Source: Cololabis saira (taxonomy: Eukaryota > Chordata > Actinopteri > Beloniformes > Belonidae). Taken from it: 64,000 nt of DNA. Location of the stretch: contig NC_084591.1 in assembly GCF_033807715.1 (NCBI RefSeq), positions 32,592,590-32,656,589 on the forward strand. The letters are read 5' to 3'. This document shows positions 22,930 to 35,312 of this stretch, in pieces (the stretch's first letter is position 1; each line of letters begins with the position of its first letter). Both the position numbers and the translations under genes were made by a program. Below the pieces are notes generated by a model, which saw nothing but the letters and a program-made list of their open reading frames with translations, was not told the DNA's origin and made no database searches.

Positions 22930-24299
22930 GAAATTGTAAAGCCATGGACAAAATGAACTTTTAGAGGTGTATGTTGTCATGTGGAAAAGAAAGTTCGCCC
23001 TCTTTCAATTCTTAAGTTTGATATATAACGGAAACATTGTGAGCACTTTGAGTGTCCGAGAAAATCGCAATATAAAACTGATCCATTATTATTACTATTA
23101 TTATATATCAAGATGTAAAACTGCTCTGGACCCTGCAGGTCTGAAAATGAGGTCAGGCCAACCTCAGACGGACAACGACACGCTGCACCGTGTCATAATT
23201 AATGCTACAACTAACCCACGATGGAGAGCCCGTTTGTGAAAAAGAACATCAGCACCGGCTTGCGGCGCCTCTGTGGCGCTTTTACACAGCAGCGTCGTTC
23301 TGGGACGCTGCCGCGCTGCCTGTGGTCACATGACATTTTTAACAAGTATAGCCGTCTCTCTTTGTTTGTGGAGGAATTATGGTTCGTTTTTCTCCCCGAC
23401 GTTGCATCAATTCATGAAGTTTTTGGACGTTCATACTCAGCCCTCTGGAGGTCCACCACAGCATCTCAGTCAGGTTCAGCTCTGGACTTTGACCAGGTCG
23501 TTCCAAAACCTGGATTCTTTTTAATTATTCTGATGTAGATTTGCTGCTATGTTTGGGATCATTTCATGTCACGTGATTTAGTTAAACGGAGGAGTTTACG
23601 GCCCACTTAGAGGTCCTCATTCACGACATTTTCATCAATCAAGAGTTGAGAAGAAAATGGTTTTAAAAGGGAAGTTGCATGAATAAAACACCCACGCTTT
23701 TCTCTACACGGATAAAACATTAGTGATACTAGAGGAAGACGTCTCTCTGCTACGGAGAACCCCGTTAACTCAATAACCGTAGAGACTGTTATCAGGATCA
23801 CACCGATGACGACATGCAGCGACCTCTGAAGGTACGCTTCTACGCGTCATTGAGGTTTTATTTCTCTCTATTCGCCATATCATGGCGGCCTGGGCATGTG
23901 CTGCTTTTAACGCCCATTTAAGGAACGAGGGGGAGGAATATAACTGGTTTCCTTACCATTGGTATTTAATTTTTCCACACAGACAAAGGGAACCTTCAAG
24001 AATTATGTCAAGGTTTTTTCATTTTATCTTTGTGTGAATTGTAATCATTTCCTGTTTGAGCTGATGTGAGCACACTCTCTGAAAACATGCAACACTTCCA
24101 AACGTGTTGTTTTAAAAATGAGAATGAATCACAAAAGTGTTTTTAAATGTGTCAGCACGGTGTAAAAATAACAGAATTTGTAAAACACAATGTCGTAAGC
24201 CTGGTGATATTACTGTGACGTAACTATTGACACTATCCTGTTCGTACCTACAAAAGGTTAAGAGATACTAATTTTTTATGAATGCCGTAGATAGATTGA

Positions 24300-24600
24300 A
24301 TGAGATTGAATGAGGCCCAGTCACTGCAAGATGTCCAGTCGTCATCCCTCCACCACCGGGCTTGATAATGGGTCTGAGGTGTTTCTGATGAAATGCTTTG
24401 TTTGGTTCTGGACATTGAGACCAGACATGTCCACGTTGGTCTCATATGTCCAGAGGACATGGCTCCAGAAGTCTGCTGGTTTGTTCAATTGCAGGTTTAT
24501 GTCCTTCCATGGTGTTTTTAGACAAAGGTTTTCTCCTGCTCGGTCTGACCATGATCATTTGCTGAGATGTCCACTTCCATTAAGATTGTATTCTAATCCA
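24300..24600 (-). mobile_element. possible Tc1-like transposase relic
   Basis: Minus-strand words resemble the Tc1 transposase core: SHVLWTYETNVDMSGLN, like the family's VLW.DET...LFG. Frames are broken and no ends were found. Lies in the ano1 3' UTR. Confidence 0.45.
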
Positions 24601-25275
24601 TAAAAACTTAGAAAACACAAAAGATTTATGGATCATTCGTAAATTTCCACGAATCCCACAGACTACAGGCGAACTACAGCACTAAAAACACCAGTGGAGC
24701 AGAGAAAGGAAACAAGGAATGGAGCTGAAGTGTAATTAGGTATCGTAACTGAGACAAGTTAGTAAGAATTATCACTGGAAGGCTACCATGAGCACAGAGA
24801 TAATCCTGGATTCTTGTATAAAGACTGTCTTTACCGTTCAGGGCCTTGAAGGTTTCAAGAGCGACTGATCAGTGCATGAAGGTGCCAACATGGATTATTG
24901 ATGCGTGCGGAGGTCAGGTAACCGTCTGCTCTCTGAAACTGGAAACGTGTCCTAAATGAAAACGTTATCAGTGGAAGTTTAATCTGACATCAGGCCGTTC
25001 TGGAGAGTTTTGACCTCTGATCGTGACGCAGCGCAGGAAGCTTAATCCTCATTCCTTTGTCTGAATTAGCAACAAAATCATTTTACCAACACAGGATGAT
25101 CTGAAGTTAACGGCTTTAGACATTTGACCGCATCACATGGCAGAACTTACAAGAATAAATCTTCTCGTTTTCACATATATACAGTACTTAAAGGCTTCAT
25201 TTTTATTTCAGTTTTTGTAAATTGCAAGGATTTCTTTTTATGAAGGTGTACTTTTTGGTTTTTCAACTGTTTATC

Positions 25276-25281
25276 AATAAA
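25276..25281 (+). terminator. polyadenylation signal, likely for ano1
   Basis: AATAAA followed by a TG- and T-rich downstream element. It is the best-placed signal after the ano1 stop. Confidence 0.55.
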
Positions 25282-25295
25282 ATACTTTAATGTTC

Positions 25296-26342
25296 ATATG
25301 TGTGGTAATTTCCCTTCTTGTGTCACCAGCTCTGATGAATACTGCAATATTGTTATTTATTATTCTTATGGTAGTTATTAATAATTAATAAGGAAGATAA
25401 CTAGCAAAATCAATGATCAAAATGAACAAATCAAAACGGGGCACCATCTGACTTTATCAGGAAATAATAACTAAACAGCTAAATCAATCTCAAAGTAGCT
25501 GTTATTACATGAATGCCAGCGTGTTGCCAGGGATGGCGTTACAGAATCACAGTGAAGGAAGGAGTCCGAGCACAGACCTTTGCAACCAGCAGCTGTGACA
25601 AATATGTATAAAATAAACACAAAGAACCTCTCTCATTCAAATTAATCAGAAATATATTAGTGTTTTACGAGTCTTAAAAGATAATGATACAACACAAATT
25701 CCGATGCCTAAATTACACATAATCAACCACCAACTACACGTTAAACACAAACTTCAAATCATCTACGTGCGTGTGTCTGTGTGTGTCAGTGCGTATGTGT
25801 GTGTGCGTCAGTATGTGTGTTTGTGTGTGAGGTGTAGTCCTTACAAAACGGAAGGACCGTGGACGTTTCCCTTGCGGTGAAGAAAGTTGGAGAGAGCGAT
25901 ATTTGGGAAGCCACTGTTATTTAACCACCAGCAGGGCGCTCTTCGCGTCAGCAGGGGGGCCTGCTGTAAGTCTGGGTCACTGACCAATGCACAGTCCGCG
26001 TGTCACTTTCATCGTACCTCATTTTATTTCCCCTAAAGGCAATAAACAGCAAAGCCAGCTGGGCTTTGGAGTCATTCCTTAATTCATTTGTTTTAAGACC
26101 ATGCAGACAACGTTAAGACAATGTGGTCTTAAAATCGAGGCTGGTCTAAGAGTTAGGCCTTAAAGTTGAAATGAGGCTCCCCATGTTCACATAGGACTGT
26201 GGCCCAACAGTAGCTTATATTAAATCACAGAACAACTAGTAAAGTGATGAAGTGATGATTGGTTAAGTGAAGACATCAGCGTGTCCACTGTCCCTCTCAC
26301 GGCAGGAGGTAGCTGAATTATAGAGTCTGATGGCCACAGGTT
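25296..26342. other. intergenic, no gene recognised
   Basis: Contains an imperfect GT-rich stretch at 25765-25835. No splice-flanked exons or long frames. Confidence 0.5.
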
Positions 26343-26608
26343 CCCCTTTTCCACCAAACTGGTTCCAGGGCTGGTTCTGGGCCAGTGCCGTCTCGCAGTC
26401 TTGCTATTGCCGTTGGTCTTAACAACTCTGCCCTCCTCCGCTTTTGTAAGCAGTTCTTTCCTAAAGCCCAGCAAAGAGTTGCTTCTACCTTGGAAACATT
26501 TTTTCTGGCTCAGAGCCAGGTCTTTGTCAGTGGAAACAGAAACCCCGGTCCCAAACTAAGCACTGGCCCAGAACCAGCCCTTGAACCTCTTTGATGGAAA
26601 AAGGGGTA
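26343..26608. mobile_element. hAT-type MITE, ~266 bp
   Basis: Inverted ends of ~45 bp: CCCCTTTTCCACCAAA and GGCTGGTTCTGGGCCAGTGC at the left, with the complement at the right (GCACTGGCCCAGAACCAGCC). A familiar fish hAT-derived family. Target duplication not resolved. Confidence 0.75.
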
Positions 26609-27102
26609 GAGAAAAGACTTTCCCTGGCGGGGGGGGGTGTCTGTTGCTGAAAGAGCTCCAGCTCGAGGTTAGCACCTGGTGGAGAGGGTGAGTGTTTACA
26701 CAGCATCCTCCTTTCAGACACCACCACCAAGGAATCCAGCTGAACTTCCAGGACCAAGCCAGCCTGATGATCCTGATGATCCTGTTGGCATCTGCTGCCC
26801 TCAGCCTGCTGTCCCTGCACAGTACAACAAAGAAAATGGTGCTGGCTACGTCCGACTAGTAGCACATTTCCAGCATGGTGTTACAAACGTTAAATGCCCA
26901 GAGCCTCCTCAGGAAATAGAGATTACTCAGGCCCTTCCTGTACACAGCCTCAGTGTTCTTGGCCCAGTTCAGTTAGTTATCCAGGTAAACGCCAAGGCAG
27001 GGACGTGCAGAGACCTTTGGAGGGGCAGGTGCTGAAATTTAAAAAGGGACACATGGAACACGACTTTAACACTTTCCGACAATAACTTTGTTACTTTGTT
27101 AC

Positions 27103-27140
27103 ATTACAATACAAAACGCTGTTGTGTTTTGTATTGTAAT
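27103..27140. repeat. perfect 15-bp-arm hairpin
   Basis: ATTACAATACAAAAC and its exact reverse complement with an 8-base loop. Confidence 0.85.
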
Positions 27141-27855
27141 ACCTGCGCTGAACTTCTTAAACCTTACCCACAACAAATACCCCTGTATTATAATAACAAA
27201 CTAAAACTAACACTGAAACTAATGAAAAATACAAAGCTATAATAAGTCTGGATACCCACTAAAGTTTATCTTCAGACAATTATTCATATAAATTACAAAT
27301 TTGATTCACAATTACTAAAATTCATTGTTTTCTTTTCTTTTCTTTTCTTTTTCAAGACACCAGAAATATGAAAACTCATATTTTCTGTGATAATGATCTA
27401 GAACTCAGTGATTTTTACATTTCTTAGACAAGGACATTAAATTTAATAAACAAATTATAATAATAAAACACTTAGTGCAGCTTACCCCTCCAGTTATGAT
27501 AAAATAATCCTTTGCTGACAGAATCCTAAACCACTTTTGACTACATGCTGTTTTGACACACATTAACTTTTTGGAATTTGCTGCCACCGTCTGGTCAGAG
27601 GTTGTATTGCTACTATAATAGCAAAGAAACTGGTTCTCACACTATGGAAAAGTGGAAATGCGCCAACATCTAAGATGTGGGTAGAGGGCATAACTAACAC
27701 TCTTCACCTGGAAAAAATTAGACAACAAGAGTTCAAGATTTCAATAAAACTTGGCAACCGCTTCTATCAAACCTTGCAAATGTAAACCCAACACAGCAGC
27801 ACGTCTCTCAGCAAACACAGTACAGCTCCTGACATAGTAGATGGGTCTTCGTGGA

Positions 27856-27945
27856 GGGGAGACGGGACAGGTGAGGGAGGGGAGACGGGACAGGTGAGGG
27901 AGGGGAGACGGGACAGGTGAGGGAGGGGAGACAGAACAGGGGCCT
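27856..27945 (+). repeat. 23-bp G-rich minisatellite, ~3.7 units
   Basis: The unit begins GGGGAGACGGGACAGG. Repeated G runs could form a quadruplex. It directly abuts the element at 27939. Confidence 0.9.
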
Positions 27946-29250
27946 CATCTATAAAGCTTGCTTGCGCAGAAAAAGCGCCTGAAAGTTGCGGAAGCCGCCA
28001 TCTACGCAAAGCCTCGGATCTAAAAAGAAAAAACTAACCGAAAAATCTGCTTATCTTTACGGCAACCCTCACCCTCCCGTAAGAATTTACTTAAGACACG
28101 GGGAACTGGCGATGCAGGCTGTGAGGTGGTGAAATGAAGCCAGATTCATGTCATACTCTTAATAATGTCATCACATATCACAACATTTATCAGACTTATA
28201 ATAAAATAGTGCTGATAACGGAGCAGGCGGCGGGGGGGGCGGGGGCGGGGATGGCTGCCGCTCCGAACCCACTACTCCACGCCGAAGAGGAAAAAAGAAA
28301 GTGTTCTGATTAAAATAAGGAAAGTTGGACTATATAACAATTGCCTTCATGAGGATAAAGTTTTAAAAAAAATAAAAATTAAAGAAATAGTCCCTTCTCC
28401 CTGTGTGTGTCTGCCTGTCATGCACGGGTACGTGCGCTCATGTTGTTTACTTTTAAGCCGGAATTATGGTTCTGCGTCACACCAACGCAGAGCCTACGCC
28501 GTAGGGTCCGGCGCAGGTGTGCGTCGCCGCGTACCCTACGCCGTAGGCTCTGCGTTGGTGTGACGCGGAACCATAAATCAGCCTAGAGCAGCTCTGAGGG
28601 GAGACGGGAGGGAGGAGGGGGAGCGGGGGCTGCCGGGCCGCCGTCCCGAGTGTCTTGATTATTTGCTGAGCCTACCGTTAGTTTTTAAACTGTAAAAAGT
28701 GGGGGGGACAAATACATGATTTTGAAAAGTGGGGGGGACATGTCCCCCCTGTCCCCAGTGGAAATTGCGTCGTGCGATCGTGGCACTAACGGGCAGCAAC
28801 GACGTGCTGCCACTCACTCGCTTTATTTTATACTATTTATATACTTTTTCTACTTTTACTGTGACCACTAAATAATCTCGTTTCACTGTCCTCTCTCCAC
28901 ATCATCCACAACATCTAGATCTCACATCTCAGCGAAATTCAGTGGCACGGTGGCTCGACACGTTCATTCATTCTGACGCATTCATCCCTAACAGGCTGCA
29001 GGAAGCCACTGCGCATGCTCAGTAGGCTCATCCATATGGATTTATGGGCGTGTTGAGGGCGGGATATGGGGCGGATTCAGCTGCGCAGCTTTCCAGGTGG
29101 ACTGTGATTCATAAAGGGAACCTTATGTGGAAGTCTGCATGCACGCGGTTTTATAGATCCGTATTTTTTTTTGCGCCCGCCATTTTCGGCTTTTGGGCGT
29201 ACGTGCACTTTTAGTATGAATCCTACGCACTCCATTTTAAATGAGGCCCC
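27939..29250. mobile_element. DNA element, tandem copy 1 (~1312 bp)
   Basis: Ends are GGGGCCTCATCTATAAAG and TTTAAATGAGGCCCC. The interior is non-coding. A Harbinger-like MITE (about 28460-28585, GTTCTGCGTCACACCAACGC and its inverse) is nested in it. The superfamily is not certain. Confidence 0.8.
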
Positions 29251-29251
29251 A

Positions 29252-30575
29252 GGGCCTCATCTATAAAGCTTGCTTGCGCAGAAAAAGCTTGCTTGCGCAG
29301 AAAAAGCGCCTGAAAGTTGCGGAAGCCGCCATCTACGCAAAGCCTCGGATCTAAAAAGAAAAAACTAACCGAAAAATCTGCTTATCTTTACGGCAACCAG
29401 GGGCCTCCCGTAAGAATTTACTTAAGACACGGGGAACTGGCGATGCAGGCTGTGAGGTGGTGAAATGAAGCCAGATTCATGTCATACTCTTAATAATGTC
29501 ATCACATATCACAACATATATCAGACTTATAATAAAATAGCGCTGATCGTGTTCCTCTGTGTGTGAAGCACAGCGTCAGTCAGGACTCTGGTGCTGCAGC
29601 AGCCGCGGTGACACGCGGGGAACCTCCTCCACCGCTTTAGGACAGAACAAATGAGGGGCTTTGTAGAGCGTTTAGGGGCTCCACGGAGCCCCTCATTTCT
29701 TCCCTAAAGGGACACAGATTTTTTCATATATATAATGAGTTTTACGCGCGCGTGAAACCTTTAGGAAACCTTTAGGCTTAGGTGTAAGCCTAAATTAGGG
29801 TCCCGCGTTAAAACGACGCAGAGCCTACGGCGTAGGGTACGCGGCGACGTGCACCTACGCCGTAGGCTCTGCGTTGGTGACGCGGAACCATAAACCCGCC
29901 CTGAGCAGCTCTGAGGGGAGACGGGAGGGGAGGAGGGGGAGCGGGGGGTGAAGCGGTGCTGCCGGGCCCTTCGCACAGGGTGTGATTTGCAGTTAATGGC
30001 TGATCCTACCATTAGTTTTTGAACTATAAAAAGTGGGGGGGACAAAAACATGATTTTGAAAAGATGGGGGGTCATGTCCCCCCTGTTGCGCCGGGGAACT
30101 CACGGTGTTCCGCGCAGCAACGGCGTGCTGCCACTCACTCGCTGTATTTTAAACTATTTATTTTTCTACTTTTACTGTGACCACAAAATAATGTTGTTTT
30201 CCTGTCCTCCACCTCATCCACAACATCTCGATCTCAGATCTCAGTGAAATTCAGTGTCACGGTGGCTGGACACCCTCATTCATTCTGACGCCAAACAGGC
30301 TGCAGGAAGCCACTGCGCATGCTCAGCAGGCTCATTCATATGCAAAAACATACCATTTTTGGTATGAAGTGGGCGTGCAGAGGGCGGGATATGAGGCGGA
30401 TTCACCTGCGCAACCTTCCAGCTGGACTGTGATTTATAAAGAGAACCTTACGTGGAAGTCTCCGTGCATGCGGTTTTATAGATCCGGATTTTTTTTTGCG
30501 CCCGCCATTTTCGGCTTTTGGGTGTACGTGCACTTTTAGTATGAATTCTACGCACTCCATTTTAAATGAGGCCCC
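29252..30575. mobile_element. DNA element, tandem copy 2 (~1324 bp)
   Basis: Head-to-tail repeat of copy 1, with one base between them. It has the same ends and a nested Harbinger-like fragment at the matching place (about 29800-29895). It has its own 22-bp tandem duplication near the left end (GCTTGCTTGCGCAGAAAAA twice) and a different middle segment near 29550-29700. Confidence 0.8.
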
Positions 30576-30584
30576 AGGTCAAAT

Positions 30585-31079
30585 AGACGGTCACACATCA
30601 CTCCCATACTTACAGTAAATCTCTCCACTGGCTCCCAGTTTCATTTAGAACACAGTTTAAAATCCTCACCCTCACCCACAGAGCACTGCATGGTCGGGCT
30701 CCCCTTATATAATTGACGTACTGGAACTGTATTCACCAGCTCGCCCGCTCAGATCAAATATGCAGAACTAGCTACCCCTCGCACCCGCCTTAAGACTCGG
30801 GGTGACCGAGCTTTCAAAGTTATGGCCGCTAAACTTTGGAATGCTCTGCCTGCACCTTTTGGATCTATTGAGTCTGTGAGCTCTTTTACAAGCCAACTAA
30901 AAACCTACCTTTTTAAACAGGCTTTTATGAAAAACTGCATTGTTTTAAGTTATTTTATGTGTTTTATTTTTTATTATGTATTCTAGGTATTTTATTGTTC
31001 TGAACTGTTTTAATCTGTAAAGCACTTTGTGACAAATGTCTGTGAAAAGCGCTATATAAATAAACTTTACTTACTTAAG
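30585..31079 (+). mobile_element. LINE 3' end (L2-like)
   Basis: Broken frames keep LKILTLTHRALHG, DRAFKVMAAKLWNALPAP and LKTYLFKQAF, the end of a LINE ORF2. The GCGCTATATAAATAAACTTTAC 3' end follows. Confidence 0.75.
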
Positions 31080-31489
31080 ACGCTTAACGTTGGATATTTT
31101 AACGACTCTTTGAAATAACTGCTCTTAGTTCCAACTTTATTAAAGCAGGACAGAAAAAACCTTTTCTTCCTTTTACATGTCATCAGTTTTTATGGTTTTA
31201 TACAAACAATAAAAAAATACTAAAGAGATATATTAATACACATGTATTCATAAATAAAAGGTGCAAACTTGGTTGATTTTAGATGGCAGCATCTATGATG
31301 ATCTATTGATGGTTTAATGTTGTTTTTCTTTTCTTTGCTGGGTACTAGGCTACTTGAAAACTTGTTTAATTCATTTAATCTTTTCTTAAACAGTTTATAA
31401 ATATTTAGCCTACATTTACAGAAGTAGAATTCTAATCATAAATCACACGTGAATTGTGAACTAAAGTGGATGTTATCTAGTACAAAGAC

Positions 31490-32165
31490 CTACAGTAAAT
31501 GATAAATGCTAATCATCAATAATATAAAATTAGAACAAACAAACATTACTAAATTCTTAGGAATAATTATTGATGAAAATCTCACATGGAAGCCATACAT
31601 TAATACCTTAAAAAGAAAATTATCTAAAACAATAGCAATATTATATAAAATGAAAGGTATTATAAATAAAAGATCATTAGAAACACTATACAGATCCCTA
31701 CTACTCCCATACCTTACCTATTGTGTGGAAGTGTGGGGGAATACGTATAAATCAATAATCCAACCCATCTATATCTTACAAAAAAAAGCAGTTAGAATTG
31801 TAAACTTGGCTGACTATCTTGCATCAACAAACCCACATTTCATTCAAAACAATACACTTAAATTGCAAGATATAGTTAATCTGAACACCACTGTAATAAT
31901 ATATGAGGCTTATAATAATTTACTTCCGGGCTGCATGCAGGAACTGTTCGAGCCAAGAGAGGAAAACATGAGCTCAGGGGAACAGCAATGTTTGAGACAA
32001 CAACGGTAAGAACAAATACAAAGGGCAGATGTATATCCGTTTTAAGAGTAAAACTGTGGAACTCATTAGACAACGACCTTAAACTAGCAAACTCAAACTG
32101 TGTGTGGGTGTGTACCAGTATGAACATATGCATGAATAGTATGTAGGATTTGATGTATAGACATA
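31490..32165 (+). mobile_element. LINE ORF2 C-terminal fragment
   Basis: Frame 31506-32009 (167 codons) encodes NITKFLGIIIDENLTWKPY, LLLPYLTYCVEVWGNTYKS and IYILQKKAVRI, the region after the reverse transcriptase in a fish non-LTR element. A frameshift near 32010 leads to KLWNSLDNDLK. The same family as the fragment at 57621-58897. Confidence 0.8.
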
Positions 32166-32263
32166 ATACACATGCATGAGATGAAATGACAACCTAAATT
32201 GGTATTGTCGGTTTCTTTAGCATCTTTTCACTTTCTGTTTTCAGAGCTACAGTATCATTATTA

Positions 32264-33340
32264 GGGCCAGAGCACTTACAGTGCGAAGGGCCTATTGTAT
32301 CTGTAGGAATTCTTTATTCTTTCTTCTGACGAAAGGAGGGCCTTTTTGCCCACCTAAACGTGCCCCAAAAGTTACCAAATTTTGCATGCAAGCCAGACCT
32401 GGCGAAAAATTTGATATTTCATGTTTTGTATTAATGGGAGTGGCAAAATGGCTCAACAGCGCCCCCTAGAAAACTTTGTGCCTCAAGCCCCACAATACGG
32501 TTTGACATGCACGAAAATCGGTACACACCTGTATCATGTCGCAACTTAAAGAAAAGTCTCTTGGAGCCATGGCCGAAACCGAACAGGAAGTCGGCCATTT
32601 TTAATTAATCGTGTAATTTTGGCGCAATTTATGCCATTCCTTCGGCAGTTAATACGGCCCGAACCGTAACGTGCACCCAGGTGTGTTATACATTAAAATG
32701 TGCGTCTCCATCCTGCGACAACGCGCATTACTTTTCTCAGTCAAAAGTGTTACCGTGGCGAGGCTAGACGCCGTAAAGCGCGCCCCCCCCTTCATCTGAT
32801 TGGTCCATATTTGATAGTTCCCCAAAAGTCAGAAAATTTTGCATGCAAGCCAGGCCTGGTGATAAATTTGATATTTCATGGTTTGCATTAATGGGCGTGG
32901 CCTAACGGCTCAACAGCGCCCCCTAGAATACTCTTCTCTGCCATAACTTTTGAACGGGTTGTGATAAAGAATCGTGGGTGGTGTCATCGGACTCGGTATT
33001 GAGTACTTGACCTTCATTGGCATGAATTAGCCCCGCCCCTTCTACTTATTGGTCGATATGTGATACTTCTGATTTTCTGCAATAACGTTTGAATGGTTTG
33101 ACATAAAGTCTCGTGGGTGGTGTCATCGGACTCGGTTTTGAGTCATTGAACATAATTGCTGCAAATCAGCCCCGCCCCTTCATCTGATTGGTCGATATCT
33201 GATAGTTCCTACTTTCTGCCATAACTTTTGAATGGTTTGATATAGAGAGTCCTGGGTGGTATAATTTCTGATATGCTTATGGGGGGCGGTGGCCATGAGT
33301 GCGAGGGCCCGTTCATCGCTGCTTGCAGCTTTAATTTTCT
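32264..33340. repeat. fish interspersed repeat with AGCTGCAAGCAGC-like end
   Basis: Begins GGGCCAGAGCACTTACAGTG and ends GAGGGCCCGTTCATCGCTGC, then TTGCAGCTTTAATT. Internal paragraphs recur within it (TGGGTGGTGTCATCGGACTC at ~32974 and ~33115). Parts recur at 55560-56130 and 61160-61240. Superfamily not assigned. Confidence 0.6.
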
Positions 33341-34504
33341 ATTTTTATTCTCTTATTCTGTCTTGATTAAAAAAAAAATGTCTGTCCATCTATCAGCCTG
33401 GGGAAGAGATGAGACAAGTATTTTCAAAGGCCCAAATGGTGCTTAACTATAGATAAAAAATGCCAAAAGTAAATAGCGTCACAAAGGAGAGCGTTCCTGT
33501 GTGCGAGACTGACCAACAATAGTGCGTGCTTGATGGAAAGGAGCAGAGAGGAGGCGGTGCTGTCCTGCAGCATCTACAGCAGTGCAGCTGAAGTCTCTCT
33601 CTCACGGGCCAGCTGGGGAGGTGCTCCTCTGCCTCGTGGAGGAGTGCAGAGGGGGAGGGATGTTTCTACCCACTCCAGAACCAGGCTTCTTCTGCAGACT
33701 GGCAGAACGCCTAAAGCCTCTTCTGGCGGATGCTACAGCCCCTCAGCCTCTTCAGGAAATAGGTGCTGCAGCCCCTTGCTGTGAAGGGTGTCCCCATTCA
33801 TGTCATTCAACAGCTGTCTAATATCCTGACGGTGGAGCACTAGATCATTGTTTTATATGTTTTGGTGCAGAACAAAAAGAAAAGGCAGAAATGGGAGTGT
33901 CAGAGGCAGATGAGAGGAGCTCAGAGAAAGTTAACTGAAACATAAAAGGAGGACTTTTCAAGCTATTCAACAGTCAATGAATTGTAGTCTGTAGCATATA
34001 AATGTGTAGCAGAGTCTGCTGGAAACAGCTGTCCGGCGACGCCAGGAGGGTTGAGGGACGCGCTTGAACAAGTCTGTTTTCTCTCTCTCTCTTTGTTTCC
34101 AGCTCAAACAGCAGCTGAAGGACCAGGGGGTGAACGCAGACGTCAAACTGAGCTGGAGGACGTGTATTAAAATGACAAATTGTAAAAAGCAAAGAATGTA
34201 CTCCTTATTTCAAAAACCCTGTTCCTGTTGTTATATCATTTGTGTGACTGCCTTAAGCTAAGTTGCGATAGGACGAACTGGACAAACCCGTTGTCATGTC
34301 ATCGTTGAGTTTTCTGAAGAGTGATTGTGAAGCCTGGCTGGAACCGACTCTCTTAAACAGTCGATGCATTCTGTTACATTTTTAAATATTCCTACGAAAT
34401 ACCCAAAACCGTAGCTCGGCACTGCATGCATTTGGAATTGTGGAGGGCACTGTGAGCTTTGCAGACTCTCAATCTTTTTTAGCAAATTTTTCATTCACTG
34501 TATG
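33341..34504. other. intergenic, no gene recognised
   Basis: Several short open frames overlap at 33530-33821 without recognisable content. A pyrimidine tract and AG at 34078-34102 precede a short open stretch (see findings). Confidence 0.4.
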
Positions 34505-35100
34505 TATTCTGCCCTCGCTATGTTCTGAATAACTAGACAGATAGTCAACAGCCAGATAATAATGATGAAGAATCCAACAGTTGCGTTGAGGATAGTGTTT
34601 TGTTTTGCTTTCCTCAGTTTTATTTCTTAATTCTTCTATTACAATCTTTTCTGTAAAACTGAAATGACAAAAGGAAATAGACATTACAAAATGTAGTAAT
34701 GTGTTGCTGTTTACAACAATAAAATCTGTTTCACAGTCAAAAACATGTATAAATAAAACAGATGTAAATTCTATGGCATAGCGCCACTGCCCTCTACTGG
34801 ACAAACGGAAAATAGCGTCGGCAGGACGACAGGTGAATTACCGCAACTTCTGCTCATAAACAAAACTCAGTTCCAAATGTAATAAACTGCATTACCAAAG
34901 GTAAACAAATAAATAACACAAATATCTTAATGCTTGGCGAGAAAAAACACTTACAGACAAAGATTTCACCAGCGCTGTTATGAAGCAGACCCGTTAGACC
35001 CGTTAGTTAGACTTTCTTAACTGCCAGCTGTTGCCGTTATTTTGGTCCGTCACTAAACGGGTCCGGCTAGGAACTAAAACAAACGCCAGAGGGCGGAACA
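34505..35100 (-). repeat. BEL/Pao 3' LTR
   Basis: 596 bp, pair of 40210-40805. Confidence 0.93.
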
Positions 35101-35312
35101 CTCCTCGCCTGGTATATTATCATAACACAATAAACATCTCAGTTACTTAAATGCTAATCAACCAAACTGTCAGATTAAACATATCTGTATAGCATACAAT
35201 CAATCAATATGTAAAAACACTTCTGTTACTCATCAAAATGTCTAACACTTTATGAGCTCTTAGACATAAGAAACACTAGCTCTGAGATGGGCCTGATGAA
35301 GGTTTTTGTTGT

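Larger units (their letters stand above)
21675..25295 (+). other. ano1: probable 3' untranslated region of ano1
   Basis: No coding exon follows the TGA. AATAAA at 25276-25281 is followed within 30 bases by a GT-rich stretch, a good cleavage context, so a 3' UTR of about 3.6 kb is inferred. An earlier AATAAA lies near 25154. The stretch includes the inverted-repeat element at 22713-22929 and a Tc1-like relic near 24300-24600. The extent is inferred and needs transcript data. Confidence 0.5.

Noticed and set aside
26385..27085. Several 60-118 codon frames on both strands
   Set aside because: Part lies in a MITE; none shows a domain or splice support.
33530..33821. Two overlapping + strand frames of ~80 codons
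   Set aside because: No recognisable motif, no splice context, and both frames open by chance.
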